From positions 6,403 to 41,124 of the forward strand of contig DBDH01000049.1 of the NCBI GenBank assembly GCA_002293455.1: a DNA stretch of 34,722 nt. Reading direction: 5' to 3'. The translations under genes and the position numbers were made by a program. Shown piece by piece: positions 3,803-12,843 of this stretch; position 1 is the first letter of the stretch, and each line of letters starts with the position of its first letter. Source of the stretch: Treponema sp. UBA937. GTDB lineage: Bacteria > Spirochaetota > Spirochaetia > Treponematales > Breznakiellaceae. Below the pieces are notes generated by a model. The model saw only the letters and a list, made by a program, of their open reading frames with translations. It was not told where the DNA came from and searched no databases.

Positions 3803-6721
3803 ATGAAATTTATAAGTTGTCTTTTGCTTATTTTCCTTGTCTTGATATATAGTTCCTGTTTTAGCCCCTGGCAGGGTGAAAAAGAAGGAACCTTGACTAT
3901 ACACCTTCCAGGCAGCAGCGCTCATCGAGCCGTTTCTGCGGCAAGATCTGTTGTTACCGATGAGGAAGCGGCAGAGCTGCAATACAATCTTATGTTTACG
4001 AGTCCAGGCAGAACCGCCATAGAACATTCTGTTTCACCGGGGCAGCCAAGTTTTACCATAGCTATTGTTCCCGGTGAATGGACAGTAACCGTAAAGGGCT
4101 ATGGTAAGAAGAACGGCAGCCAAAATGAAACTGAAATTGTACTAAGGGCAATGGGAACAACCGAGGTAATCGTTACGGCAGGTCAAGAAAACCATGCGGT
4201 AGTCAGCATGGTAACAGTTACAGAAGTTGAATCATGGGACGAGTTATGGCAAGCTGTTGGCGGTAATACGCAAGAGGGATATGAGAATAGGGAAGAATAT
4301 ATCATTGTAAAAAATGATTTAATTGCAACAAATGAGGCAATGATAACAAGAAAAATTACTATTCTGACGGATAATAGGCAGCCGGTAAAAATCACTCGTA
4401 GTCCGGATTTTGGGTGGGAGTTTTTTAATCTTATTGAAGGCGGAGAGCTTACTCTGGGAGAAAAAGGCTGCGCCCCGGACACATTGATATTGGACGGGAA
4501 TGCGGAAGAAATGGATGTAAAAGTAACATTGTCGCTTATTACAGTAGACGATGGCGCAGAATTCATTATGAATGACGGAGTAACGCTGCAAAACAATGAG
4601 ATTACCTATATTGTAGACGACCGTAGTTATGGCGGCGGTGTAACAATGAATGGCGGTACATTCACAATGAATGGCGGAAAAATTTTCGGGAATAGTGCCG
4701 TGATCGGCGGCGGCGGCGTTGAATTAAACGCGGGTGAGAATGCAACGATCATATTCACTATGGAAGGCGGCTCTATCACCGGCAATACCACAGATGGAGA
4801 CGGCGGCGGCGTAAATCTCGTTGGCGGTACTTTTGGTGAAATCACATTTGACATGCAGGGAGGGATTATCAGTTATAATACCGCGGGTGGAAAAGGCGGC
4901 GGTGTATTTGTTGGACTCGGCAGAACATTTCAGCGTACTGATGCGAAGACAACAATAGAAAATAATACCTCATCAATAGGCGAGAATGATAATGTATTTC
5001 GTGACGAGGAAGTATTTCCCCCGAAAACATCCGTAAAAGTTGCTTCATGGGCAGATTTATTGGCAGCCGTTGCGGATAGTCAATATGAATCCATCATTGT
5101 AGAAAATGATTTTACTATAGCTTCAACAGATGAAACGGCAGTGATAAAAAGAAATGTTACTATTTCGGCAGCTAACGGGAAGAATGTAACAATCTCCCGT
5201 GGTCCAGGTTTTTCGTATGAGTTTTTCTCTGTTGATCTGGGCGAAAATGAATCAATCGGAAATCTTATTCTGGGAAAAGAAGACAGTCCTGACGGCACAT
5301 CATTGGTATTAGACGGAAAAGAAATATCCGCATACGCATCGCTTGTTACTGTTTCTAGTGGCGCAAAGTTTGTTATGAATGACGGAGTAACGCTGAAAAA
5401 TAATCTGGAACGCAGCGGAGTAACAGTGTACAGCGGCACATTCACCATGAATGGAGGGAACATCACCGGCAATTCCAACCTGTCCGGCGGCGGCGTGTAT
5501 GTCGGAAGTGGAACGTTTGAAATGAGCGGCGGTTCTGTAAGCAAAAATGAGGCACCATCTGGCGGCGGCGGTGTATATATTGCTTCTTCTGGGGCAGTCT
5601 TTAGGATGAGCGGCGGTTCTGTAAGCGAAAACGAGTCATCAACTGATGGCGGCGGCGTATTCGTTTATAACGGAACATTTGATATGGACGGAGATGCTCA
5701 TATCTTCGACAATATTACTTCCGATAGAGGCGGCGGGGTGTATGTCGGTGACGGAATCTTCAACATGAAAGGCGGTGTCATCGGAGGAGAAGGAAAAGGC
5801 AATGAAGCCGGTTCATCAGGCGGCGGAGTGTTTATCATCAAAAATCCTGGCTCATCAACAGATATTGTTTTTACTATGGAGGGCGGTACTATATCGGGTA
5901 ATACGGCGGCAGACGCCGGCGGCGGTGTGTGGAGTTCCGGCGTATTTACCATGACTGATGGAGAAATCAGCGGAAACACAGTCTCTTCCAGCAGCAGCGG
6001 CGCCAAAGGCGGCGGCGTGTATATTGACGGTACAACAGCAAGCACGGAATTCATTAAAACCGGCGGCATAATATACGGTGAAGATGTTAACGAAGCTAAC
6101 GTTGCCGAAAGTGGAAAAGGTCACGCGGTTTATGTTGAAAGACCTGAACCAAGCAATAGCAAATGGGAAAATGCTACCGTATCTAATGATCTGGCATACA
6201 GTGGGGGTATGTTTGGTGAGGGTTGGGGATTCAACGTTACATTTACCGCTGACGGCGGTACTCCTGTGCCGGATTCTGTTTCGGTAAATTACGGCAGTAA
6301 AATTTCTGAACCTGCCGCAATGAGCAAAACCGGTTATATCTTTGCAGGATGGTATAAGGAAGCAGCGTTAACTAATGAGTGGGATTTTGACAATGATACG
6401 GTCAGCGGCGATACAATCTTGTACGCGAAATGGACGCTCAATCAGCATCAAGTCACCATAACCATAGAACCCGATTTAGAGGAAAAATACTTTGTTGAAG
6501 AGCCCAGTGAACCTATTTCCGGGGATAGTCTCATCATCAAAATTAAAGAAGGGTACACTGTTGATACGTGGTATCTTGACGGCGTTCAACAATTTTATAT
6601 TGCCGGTGAAGATGTTGAAATAAAGGGGATAAATCCGGGGATTCACCATGTAAAGATAATTGCCCGTAACAACGACAGCAATATACCGTATTCCAATGAT
6701 ATAACGATTACGGTCGAGTAA
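3803..6721 (+). CDS. Large beta-helix surface lipoprotein with InlB-type repeat
   Basis: This 972-residue protein starts with a lipoprotein signal peptide (hydrophobic 7-16, then YSSC with the lipid Cys at 19). Residues about 25-137 form a beta-sandwich-like domain. Two homologous modules follow, at about 140-400 and 412-800. Each begins with a V..SWDELWQAV-like segment, then LTLG.., LILDG, MNDGVTL and finally GGGV / FTMNGG / ISGNT coils of a right-handed parallel beta-helix. Residues about 808-877 match the Listeria-Bacteroides/InlB B-repeat pattern (FTADGG..P...YG..I..P..KTGY.FAGWY..W.FD...TLYAKW). The last 90 residues are a separate beta domain. It is probably displayed on the outer surface as an adhesin or glycan-binding protein, by inference from the architecture. 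The start is fixed by GAGGAGG. A paralogue follows 16 bp downstream. Confidence 0.85.
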   Translation: MKFISCLLLIFLVLIYSSCFSPWQGEKEGTLTIHLPGSSAHRAVSAARSVVTDEEAAELQYNLMFTSPGRTAIEHSVSPGQPSFTIAIVPGEWTVTVKGYGKKNGSQNETEIVLRAMGTTEVIVTAGQENHAVVSMVTVTEVESWDELWQAVGGNTQEGYENREEYIIVKNDLIATNEAMITRKITILTDNRQPVKITRSPDFGWEFFNLIEGGELTLGEKGCAPDTLILDGNAEEMDVKVTLSLITVDDGAEFIMNDGVTLQNNEITYIVDDRSYGGGVTMNGGTFTMNGGKIFGNSAVIGGGGVELNAGENATIIFTMEGGSITGNTTDGDGGGVNLVGGTFGEITFDMQGGIISYNTAGGKGGGVFVGLGRTFQRTDAKTTIENNTSSIGENDNVFRDEEVFPPKTSVKVASWADLLAAVADSQYESIIVENDFTIASTDETAVIKRNVTISAANGKNVTISRGPGFSYEFFSVDLGENESIGNLILGKEDSPDGTSLVLDGKEISAYASLVTVSSGAKFVMNDGVTLKNNLERSGVTVYSGTFTMNGGNITGNSNLSGGGVYVGSGTFEMSGGSVSKNEAPSGGGGVYIASSGAVFRMSGGSVSENESSTDGGGVFVYNGTFDMDGDAHIFDNITSDRGGGVYVGDGIFNMKGGVIGGEGKGNEAGSSGGGVFIIKNPGSSTDIVFTMEGGTISGNTAADAGGGVWSSGVFTMTDGEISGNTVSSSSSGAKGGGVYIDGTTASTEFIKTGGIIYGEDVNEANVAESGKGHAVYVERPEPSNSKWENATVSNDLAYSGGMFGEGWGFNVTFTADGGTPVPDSVSVNYGSKISEPAAMSKTGYIFAGWYKEAALTNEWDFDNDTVSGDTILYAKWTLNQHQVTITIEPDLEEKYFVEEPSEPISGDSLIIKIKEGYTVDTWYLDGVQQFYIAGEDVEIKGINPGIHHVKIIARNNDSNIPYSNDITITVE

Positions 6722-6737
6722 TGTGAGGAGCAATAAC

Positions 6738-9700
6738 ATGAAAAACGTTATTATACGTGCCACACCGATATTCTTAGTTACGCTGTTTGCTTTCCTGCTG
6801 ACAAGCTGCGCGGATGTATTGATGCGCCCCTCCCTCGCAAAAACCGGAGTGAGAATTACCATAAGCGAAGTGGGAATCAATAAAAGCGCAAGAACCGTTA
6901 GGCCTTTTGAATCCCTTGCAAAATATAAGCTGACTTTTGATAGTCTGGAGGGTGATTCCTTTGATCCAATCGATAATGTAGAACCCGGTACCCCGGTAAC
7001 TGTTGACCTTCCTAACGGACATTGGATTATCACCGCCGATGGGTATGCGGAGGGCGGACAACTTGTAGTAAGCGGATCCGGTGAGTTCGATATATCGGAA
7101 AACGTAGAAATAAACATTTCCGTATCCTATATAATGAACGAAAACGAACAGGGAACTTTGAAGCTCGAAACGAATCAAACGGCGCCGGTTACGGTGAGTT
7201 ATTGGTTATACTCTGAAAAGGATGATCCTGATAAGGCAAATTCAATAACATATACGGATTCTCAAGATAGCCATCCACTGTCCCCCGGATATTACTGGAT
7301 GGTAGCTTCCGTTCCGGATGAAGTTCTTGACATGGATGTTGTCCATATTTATTCAAATATGGAAACCGTCTGGAACATTAGAGGCTCTGATGATCCGTAC
7401 AGTATAACCATAACCGGTATTCCAGAAAGCGGGTTCGATGACGTATATATTATCCTCTATGAAGACGGCAGCAATACAAATGATGGTCTTCCGATTGCCG
7501 GGGGGCAGGTAGACCCCGATGGCGTTGGCACTGACAATAACGATATTATGTTTGTGTTGGATGAATACTACGGTGATGAAGGCACTACCTTCAAATCCGG
7601 CGACTATGTCATTACCTTGAGCTTTGAGGACGAAACGGGGGCTGTATCTTATGTGTACACACGCGGTAAAACATACGAGGAACTTGAAATCGAGTCCAGA
7701 GACGATTTAGGCGAATTACCGAAATACTATGTAACAAATGGAACAAGTATTGATTTTGATAAGTTTAAACCGCTAAACTTCGCGGAAGTTGAGACATGGG
7801 GCGGTTTAATCGAAGCCGTTGCAAATAATCTGTATGAACGCATCATCATAACGGCAGAGGATTTAATTGCAGATAAAACGGCAATGATAGGCAGAGATGT
7901 TACCATTTTTGCAGGTAACAATCCGGTAACAATCAGGCGTCAAGGGTTTGGAGGAGCGTTCTTCTCTTTTCATGAAGAAGGAGGTTATCTTACTCTGGGG
8001 AAACCCGGTGATCTTGACAACAAATTGATATTGGACGGAGACGCGGAGTCAACAACAGTAGACAGCTCGCTAGTTATTGTAAACAATGGCGGAACATTTT
8101 TTATGAATGACGGAGTAACGCTGCAAAATAACGCGGCTACTTATGTTCCGGTTTCCGATATTTGCAACGGCGGCGGAGTAACAGTGAATGACGGCACGTT
8201 CACTATGAACGGAGGAAACATCACCAGTAATGAAGCCATAAACGGCGGCGGAGTATATGTCTACGGCGGAACCTTTGAGATGAGCGGCAGTAGTCGTATC
8301 ACCGGGAATGGAGCCGAATCCGGCGGGGGCGTATATGTTGAAAACGGAACCTTTGAGATGAGCGGCAGTAGTCGTATCACCGGGAATGGAGCCGATGACG
8401 GCGGCGGCGGCGTATATGTGAAGGACGGAACCTTTAACATGGATGACGGTAATGTAAATGATAATACGACCTTCGGCGACGGCGGCGGAGTATTTATTAC
8501 AGATGACGCCGAATTTATTATGAGCGGCGGTGCAATTTCGAGGAACGGTCGTGCCGAGACAGGTACAAACAAATCACTAAACGGCGGCGGTGTATTTGTG
8601 TATGACGGAACATTTAAGATGAGCGGCGGCAGCATCACCGAGAATGAAGCTCGACAATACGGCGGCGGCGTATCTGTCTTCAGCAGTCCCACCACCACCA
8701 TCATAAGTACCATCTTTGAAATGACCGGTGGCACTATATCGGATAATTCGGCGGGAGCCGCTGGCGGCGGCACGTATGTCGGTGAAAAAACCGAATTTAC
8801 GATGAGCAGCGACAGTTCTGCCAATCCGATTACAATTACGAAAAACAGAGTGACTGCGGATGATTCTCCAAGTTACGGCGGCGGCGGCGTGTATGTCGAT
8901 AACAATGCCGCTTTCATGATGGGCAACAATAGTTTTATTACAGAAAATGAAGTGTCTGGCAACTGCTACGGCGGCGGTGTATACGTCAATAAAGGAACCT
9001 TTGACATGAGCGGTAATAGTGTTGTTAAGAGAAATGAAGCAGCCAACGGCGGCGGCGTATATGTTATCGGCAGGGAATTCACTGACGGCAGTAAATCCTT
9101 TACCATGAGTGACAGCGCGTCTATTACCGAAAATACCGCAGCCAATAACGGCGGCGGCGTATATCTGGAAGACTACATTATCGTCGCTAACGGGCCTCCA
9201 GGTGTAACCATGAATGAAGGAACTATCAGCCGCAATAAGGCGGGTGGATTCGGCGGCGGTGTCTTTGTTGGAACCGGCTGGGATTTTACGTTTAATGGTA
9301 CGATGATAATGGAAGATAATGAATTATCAGATATAGCAACCGTCACGGAAGTTGGAGATTGGAACGGATTATCGAGTGCCATCGATAATGGCGACTCCAG
9401 GGATAATATCGAGTGGGAAAATTATATTATTATAACAGGAAGTTTCGGAGTATCGGAAACGGTACAGATCGCCGGCAAACACATTACTATTCTGGCGGAA
9501 AAGAACAAAGATGTAACAATCACCCGCGGTCTAACACATACGGAAGAGTTTTTTAAAGTTGCTGAAGACGGACATCTTACCCTGGGGAGAAAAGGTTATT
9601 CTACATTGACATTGGACGGGGACAAGGGTACGGCCAGAGTTTCAGCTGTGGAATCATCGCTTGTTACAGTATATGGCGAAGGCGCAGCCTTTACTATGAA

Positions 9701-10190
9701 TGACGGAGTAACGCTGAAAAACAACGCGGCTACTGCTGCTCAGGTTTCCGTCGGTGAGATCTTAAACGGCGGCGGAGTAACAGTGAATGGCGGCACGTTC
9801 ACGATGAACGGAGGGTTTATCATCGGCAATGAGGCCTTGCGGGCCGGCGGGGGCGTTGAATTAAACGTAACATCGGAAAACAGTAAAACTGAATTCATTA
9901 TGAACGGTGAGGCTGCTATCACCGGAAATACCACAAATTCTAACGGCGGCGGCGTAAATCTAGCTGGCGGTAACGTTGGTCAAATCACCTTTACCATGAA
10001 TGGAGGGACTATCAGCGGGAATAAGGCGAGAGACCCGTCTGGTACGTCGGGTTACGGATTAGGCGGCGGTGTCTTTGTTGGAGCTGGCAGAGAATTTAAT
10101 TATGATTCTGATGTGTCCCTGGAATTAGCAATAAGCGATAATGAATCAGACGATAACAACAGTCAGGTAACAAATGTCAATCAACCATAA
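6738..10190 (+). CDS. Large beta-helix surface lipoprotein, paralogue of the upstream gene
   Basis: This 1,150-residue protein has signal MKNVIIRATPIFLVTLFAF followed by LLTSC, with the lipid Cys at 24. A GTG at 6723 is in frame, but GAGGAG at 6725-6730 points to ATG 6738. Residues about 28-130 repeat the beta-sandwich domain of the upstream protein; about 135-340 hold an extra beta-rich domain. Then come two modules of the upstream type (V.TWGGLIEAV / V.DWNGLSSAI, LTLG, LDGD, MNDGVTLQNN) with long runs of GGGVYV..GTFEMSG coils. There is no InlB repeat. Two adjacent coils (8267-8395) are recent exact copies. The 16-bp gap shows the two lipoproteins are made from one transcript. Each unit codes Gly-Gly-Gly-Val with GGC repeats, so intragenic recombination can change coil number while keeping frame. 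Confidence 0.85.
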   Translation: MKNVIIRATPIFLVTLFAFLLTSCADVLMRPSLAKTGVRITISEVGINKSARTVRPFESLAKYKLTFDSLEGDSFDPIDNVEPGTPVTVDLPNGHWIITADGYAEGGQLVVSGSGEFDISENVEINISVSYIMNENEQGTLKLETNQTAPVTVSYWLYSEKDDPDKANSITYTDSQDSHPLSPGYYWMVASVPDEVLDMDVVHIYSNMETVWNIRGSDDPYSITITGIPESGFDDVYIILYEDGSNTNDGLPIAGGQVDPDGVGTDNNDIMFVLDEYYGDEGTTFKSGDYVITLSFEDETGAVSYVYTRGKTYEELEIESRDDLGELPKYYVTNGTSIDFDKFKPLNFAEVETWGGLIEAVANNLYERIIITAEDLIADKTAMIGRDVTIFAGNNPVTIRRQGFGGAFFSFHEEGGYLTLGKPGDLDNKLILDGDAESTTVDSSLVIVNNGGTFFMNDGVTLQNNAATYVPVSDICNGGGVTVNDGTFTMNGGNITSNEAINGGGVYVYGGTFEMSGSSRITGNGAESGGGVYVENGTFEMSGSSRITGNGADDGGGGVYVKDGTFNMDDGNVNDNTTFGDGGGVFITDDAEFIMSGGAISRNGRAETGTNKSLNGGGVFVYDGTFKMSGGSITENEARQYGGGVSVFSSPTTTIISTIFEMTGGTISDNSAGAAGGGTYVGEKTEFTMSSDSSANPITITKNRVTADDSPSYGGGGVYVDNNAAFMMGNNSFITENEVSGNCYGGGVYVNKGTFDMSGNSVVKRNEAANGGGVYVIGREFTDGSKSFTMSDSASITENTAANNGGGVYLEDYIIVANGPPGVTMNEGTISRNKAGGFGGGVFVGTGWDFTFNGTMIMEDNELSDIATVTEVGDWNGLSSAIDNGDSRDNIEWENYIIITGSFGVSETVQIAGKHITILAEKNKDVTITRGLTHTEEFFKVAEDGHLTLGRKGYSTLTLDGDKGTARVSAVESSLVTVYGEGAAFTMNDGVTLKNNAATAAQVSVGEILNGGGVTVNGGTFTMNGGFIIGNEALRAGGGVELNVTSENSKTEFIMNGEAAITGNTTNSNGGGVNLAGGNVGQITFTMNGGTISGNKARDPSGTSGYGLGGGVFVGAGREFNYDSDVSLELAISDNESDDNNSQVTNVNQP
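8267..8395 (+). repeat. Recent 78-bp tandem duplication inside the lipoprotein gene
   Basis: Bases 8267-8317 and 8345-8395 are identical over 51 bp at a 78-bp period (26 codons, one beta-helix coil pair). Neighbouring coils are far more diverged, so this is a recent duplication or conversion. Confidence 0.85.
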
Positions 10191-10207
10191 TACATTAATC
10201 ACTAAAC

Positions 10208-10267
10208 AGCGGGGATAGCGCTTCGGCATAAAGGCCGCCGGATTTTAGTCTGGCGGCAATCCCCGTT
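10208..10267 (+). terminator. Two-tier hairpin after the lipoprotein operon
   Basis: An outer 9-bp stem (10208-10216 with 10259-10267, one G-T) encloses an inner 9-bp stem (GCCGCCGGA 10234-10242 with 10249-10257) and a small CTTCGG turn. No clean T-run follows, so it could be a terminator of an unusual type or an mRNA 3'-end protector. The remaining bases to 10531 hold nothing I can support apart from a small ACCGC/GCGGT hairpin at 10417-10433. Confidence 0.5.
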
Positions 10268-10531
10268 GCTAATTCCTAATTTCTCTCTGTTCTTTGTTCC
10301 AGGCTTTTTCGGTATCGGTTACTTTAAATTTGTATGCGAAGCTAAAACAGCGTTGTGCTATATGTGCGGGATTGATTCCGCTCCTGTATCCAACCTAGCT
10401 TATATGCTATAGACAAACCGCCAAAAAGCGGTATTATGGTGGAAAGACAAACGCATATCCGGCAGAAAGAGACGAAAGTAAGGATTATCGACTTGATGCC
10501 GCGAAGTTATACAGTGTGGAGCGAGAGGTGT

Positions 10532-12706
10532 GTGTTGAGAAAATTTAATCTTCTATATGTGATAGTTATTTTTTCTTTCCTGTTATTGGCGCAGAATTTT
10601 TTAGTCTTACGCGCTGTGCGCGAAATGAATGGCGACGCGCGTGTCGTCAATTATTCCGGCTTGGTGCGCGGAGCGACGCAGCGCCTGGTAAAACTGGAGA
10701 TTTCCCATTATCCGAATGATGAGCTCCTGGCAACACTTGAGGAATATCTGTATGGGCTTGCCGGCCGCGAAAACAACTACGACATTGTTTATATGGCTTA
10801 CGGGCCGTTTCAAGCATCTATCAGCGATCTCCTTATCATCTGGGACGAACTGAAAACGGCCATTTATCGATACCGCGATGGACTCATTTCAGGCGAGTCG
10901 CTTCTGGAAATCAGCGAACGGCATTTCCACAAAGCCGACGAAGCAACGCACAACGCGGAATACGGTTCCGAGGGAAAGGTTGGCAATACCGAGCTTCTGA
11001 TAAGTGCCGGTATGGCCGTAATCAGCGTCATTGTCATTATCGTAGCTATAATGATGTATTTGCTCCGGCGCTCGGAACAGCGGCAGATGGAAATCTTACA
11101 GGAAAAAAACCGGCAGCTGGAAACCGCCATTCTTGAAGCGACCGAAGCAAACCGCGCGAAAAGTATTTTTCTTTCCAATATGTCTCACGACATCCGAACG
11201 CCTCTTAACGGAATTATCGGCATGACAACCATTGCCATGCGGAATCTAAGCAATTCCGCAAGACTGAGCGACTGCCTTCATAAAATAGAAAAATCATCCC
11301 GGCTTTTACAAAGCCTGGTCAACGATGTACTGGATATGTCTAAAATTGAAAGCGGTAAATTCTTTTTAAACAGCGCTGAGATTTTTCTGCCGGAATTCAC
11401 TCAAGGCTTAATCGACATTATTGGCGGGCAGGCGAGGGCCAAGAAACAGGAACTGCGTGTTTCCGACGCCGAGATTGAACACAAACATATCATTGGAGAT
11501 CCTCTTCGGCTTAATCAACTTTTTATAAACATATTATCCAACTCGGTTAAATTCACGCCGGAAGGCGGCATCATTGGTCTCGTTGTAAAAGAAATGCCGT
11601 GCGGCCGCGAAGGTTTTGCTTCTTTTGAATTTTCCTGTTATGACACAGGCGTCGGAATAAGCAAGGAATTTTTACAGCATATTTTTGAATCTTTCTCCCG
11701 TGAAGAGGATTCCCGGATTGATAAAATTGAGGGCTCCGGCCTTGGCCTTTCCATTACAAAGCGGATTGTCGATATGATGGGCGGAAATATTCAGGTTGAA
11801 AGTGAAAAAAATAAAGGAACAAACATTACTGTTACCCTTGATTTTCCTGTCAGTGATTCGGACGCCGTTCCGTCCGAAAAAAATCAGAGCGGCGCGTCAA
11901 TGCCGGGAACTGGTCTGCGGCTGGACGGAGTGCGTGTGCTGATGGCCGAGGATAACGAATTGAATACGGAAATCGCCGTTGAAATGTTAAGCTCCGCCGG
12001 CATTGTGCTTGACTGCGCTTCTCACGGCAAGGAAGCCGTGGAAATGTTTAATAATGCCGCGCCTTCCACATATGCCATGATATTGATGGATATGCAAATG
12101 CCTGTGATGACGGGATGCCAGGCGGCAGCGGCAATTCGTAATTTACCGCGCCCTGACGCGGCTGTCATACCCATTATCGCCATGACGGCAAACGCCTTTG
12201 AAGAAGATATTCGTGAAGTGCTTGCCGCCGGAATGAACGCTCATGTTTCCAAACCCGTTAACTTTGAAACATTAAAAACGGTTATGAAGAAGTTCCTTCC
12301 GGCAGTGGAGCTTGAGACAGCCGCGGAGCTTAATGCCGAACCCGCGCCTGCCGCGCCTGATTCCCTGCTGGAAGCTATTGCGCCTTATGGTGTAAACACA
12401 TCGGCCGGGCTTTCCCGTTTAGCCGGCAACCGGAAAGTCTACGAAAATATCCTGCTCAAATTTCCAAAGGATAAAAACTTTGAAACACTTTCAAATGCCA
12501 TCCGTTTGGAAGATTTTAACACCGCCCTGAAAGCGGCGCATAGCTTAAGAGGCATCACCGCCAATTTAAGCATGGAGACGCTCGCGGAAATGTTTTTTCA
12601 ATTGGAGCAGGCGCTCAAGCAGGAGAATTACCAGGAAGCGCTTGGCATCTTTGACCGGGCAAAGGCTTTACATGAATCTTTAACCGAAATAATGGGGCGG
12701 TATTAA
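10532..12706 (+). CDS. Hybrid sensor histidine kinase (HisKA-HATPase-REC-Hpt)
   Basis: A membrane sensor kinase carrying a full phosphorelay. Numbering from an upstream in-frame ATG at 10436, the order is: TM1 about 36-55; extracytoplasmic sensor 57-185 with no recognised fold; TM2 about 188-208; coiled coil; HisKA with H251 in SHDIRTPLNG; HATPase_c with N-box (NILSNSVKF), DTGVGIS and GSGLGLSI; receiver with DN and phospho-acceptor D552 (LMDMQMP) and K in SKP; Hpt domain with H702 (AHSLRG). The likely start is GTG 10532 or TTG 10535, because GAGAGG (10523-10528) precedes them and the protein then opens directly into TM1. The ATG at 10436 has no ribosome-binding site. No separate response regulator gene lies nearby, so the output partner is encoded elsewhere. 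Which of the starts is used is uncertain. Confidence 0.88.
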   Translation: MLRKFNLLYVIVIFSFLLLAQNFLVLRAVREMNGDARVVNYSGLVRGATQRLVKLEISHYPNDELLATLEEYLYGLAGRENNYDIVYMAYGPFQASISDLLIIWDELKTAIYRYRDGLISGESLLEISERHFHKADEATHNAEYGSEGKVGNTELLISAGMAVISVIVIIVAIMMYLLRRSEQRQMEILQEKNRQLETAILEATEANRAKSIFLSNMSHDIRTPLNGIIGMTTIAMRNLSNSARLSDCLHKIEKSSRLLQSLVNDVLDMSKIESGKFFLNSAEIFLPEFTQGLIDIIGGQARAKKQELRVSDAEIEHKHIIGDPLRLNQLFINILSNSVKFTPEGGIIGLVVKEMPCGREGFASFEFSCYDTGVGISKEFLQHIFESFSREEDSRIDKIEGSGLGLSITKRIVDMMGGNIQVESEKNKGTNITVTLDFPVSDSDAVPSEKNQSGASMPGTGLRLDGVRVLMAEDNELNTEIAVEMLSSAGIVLDCASHGKEAVEMFNNAAPSTYAMILMDMQMPVMTGCQAAAAIRNLPRPDAAVIPIIAMTANAFEEDIREVLAAGMNAHVSKPVNFETLKTVMKKFLPAVELETAAELNAEPAPAAPDSLLEAIAPYGVNTSAGLSRLAGNRKVYENILLKFPKDKNFETLSNAIRLEDFNTALKAAHSLRGITANLSMETLAEMFFQLEQALKQENYQEALGIFDRAKALHESLTEIMGRY

Positions 12707-12808
12707 AAAACAAGACATGGGGACATTTCTACTTTTTTCTATAAGAGTTATCTTTACCGTCAGCAAGAAAAAACTGTTTAGAGATAAACCCGCCCTCGTA
12801 TACTTGCC

Positions 12809-12837
12809 TTGATACTAGCTGCCGATTATCGTACTAT
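12809..12837 (+). promoter_or_regulatory. Promoter of fliG giving a probable leaderless mRNA
   Basis: TTGATA (12809-12814), 17 bp, TACTAT (12832-12837). The expected transcription start, about 7 nt further on, coincides with the ATG at 12844. No ribosome-binding site is present before the ATG. Confidence 0.55.
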
Positions 12838-12843
12838 AGGGTT

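Noticed and set aside
8261..8824. Long minus-strand open frames opposite the two lipoprotein genes (also 5080-5544, 5698-6069, 4627-4854)
   Set aside because: They are Pro-rich shadows of the Gly-rich GGC codon repeats on the plus strand, with no signals of their own.
5560..9175. GGC repeat runs as phase-variable simple repeats
   Set aside because: The unit is three bases, so slippage changes Gly number but cannot switch the frame on or off.
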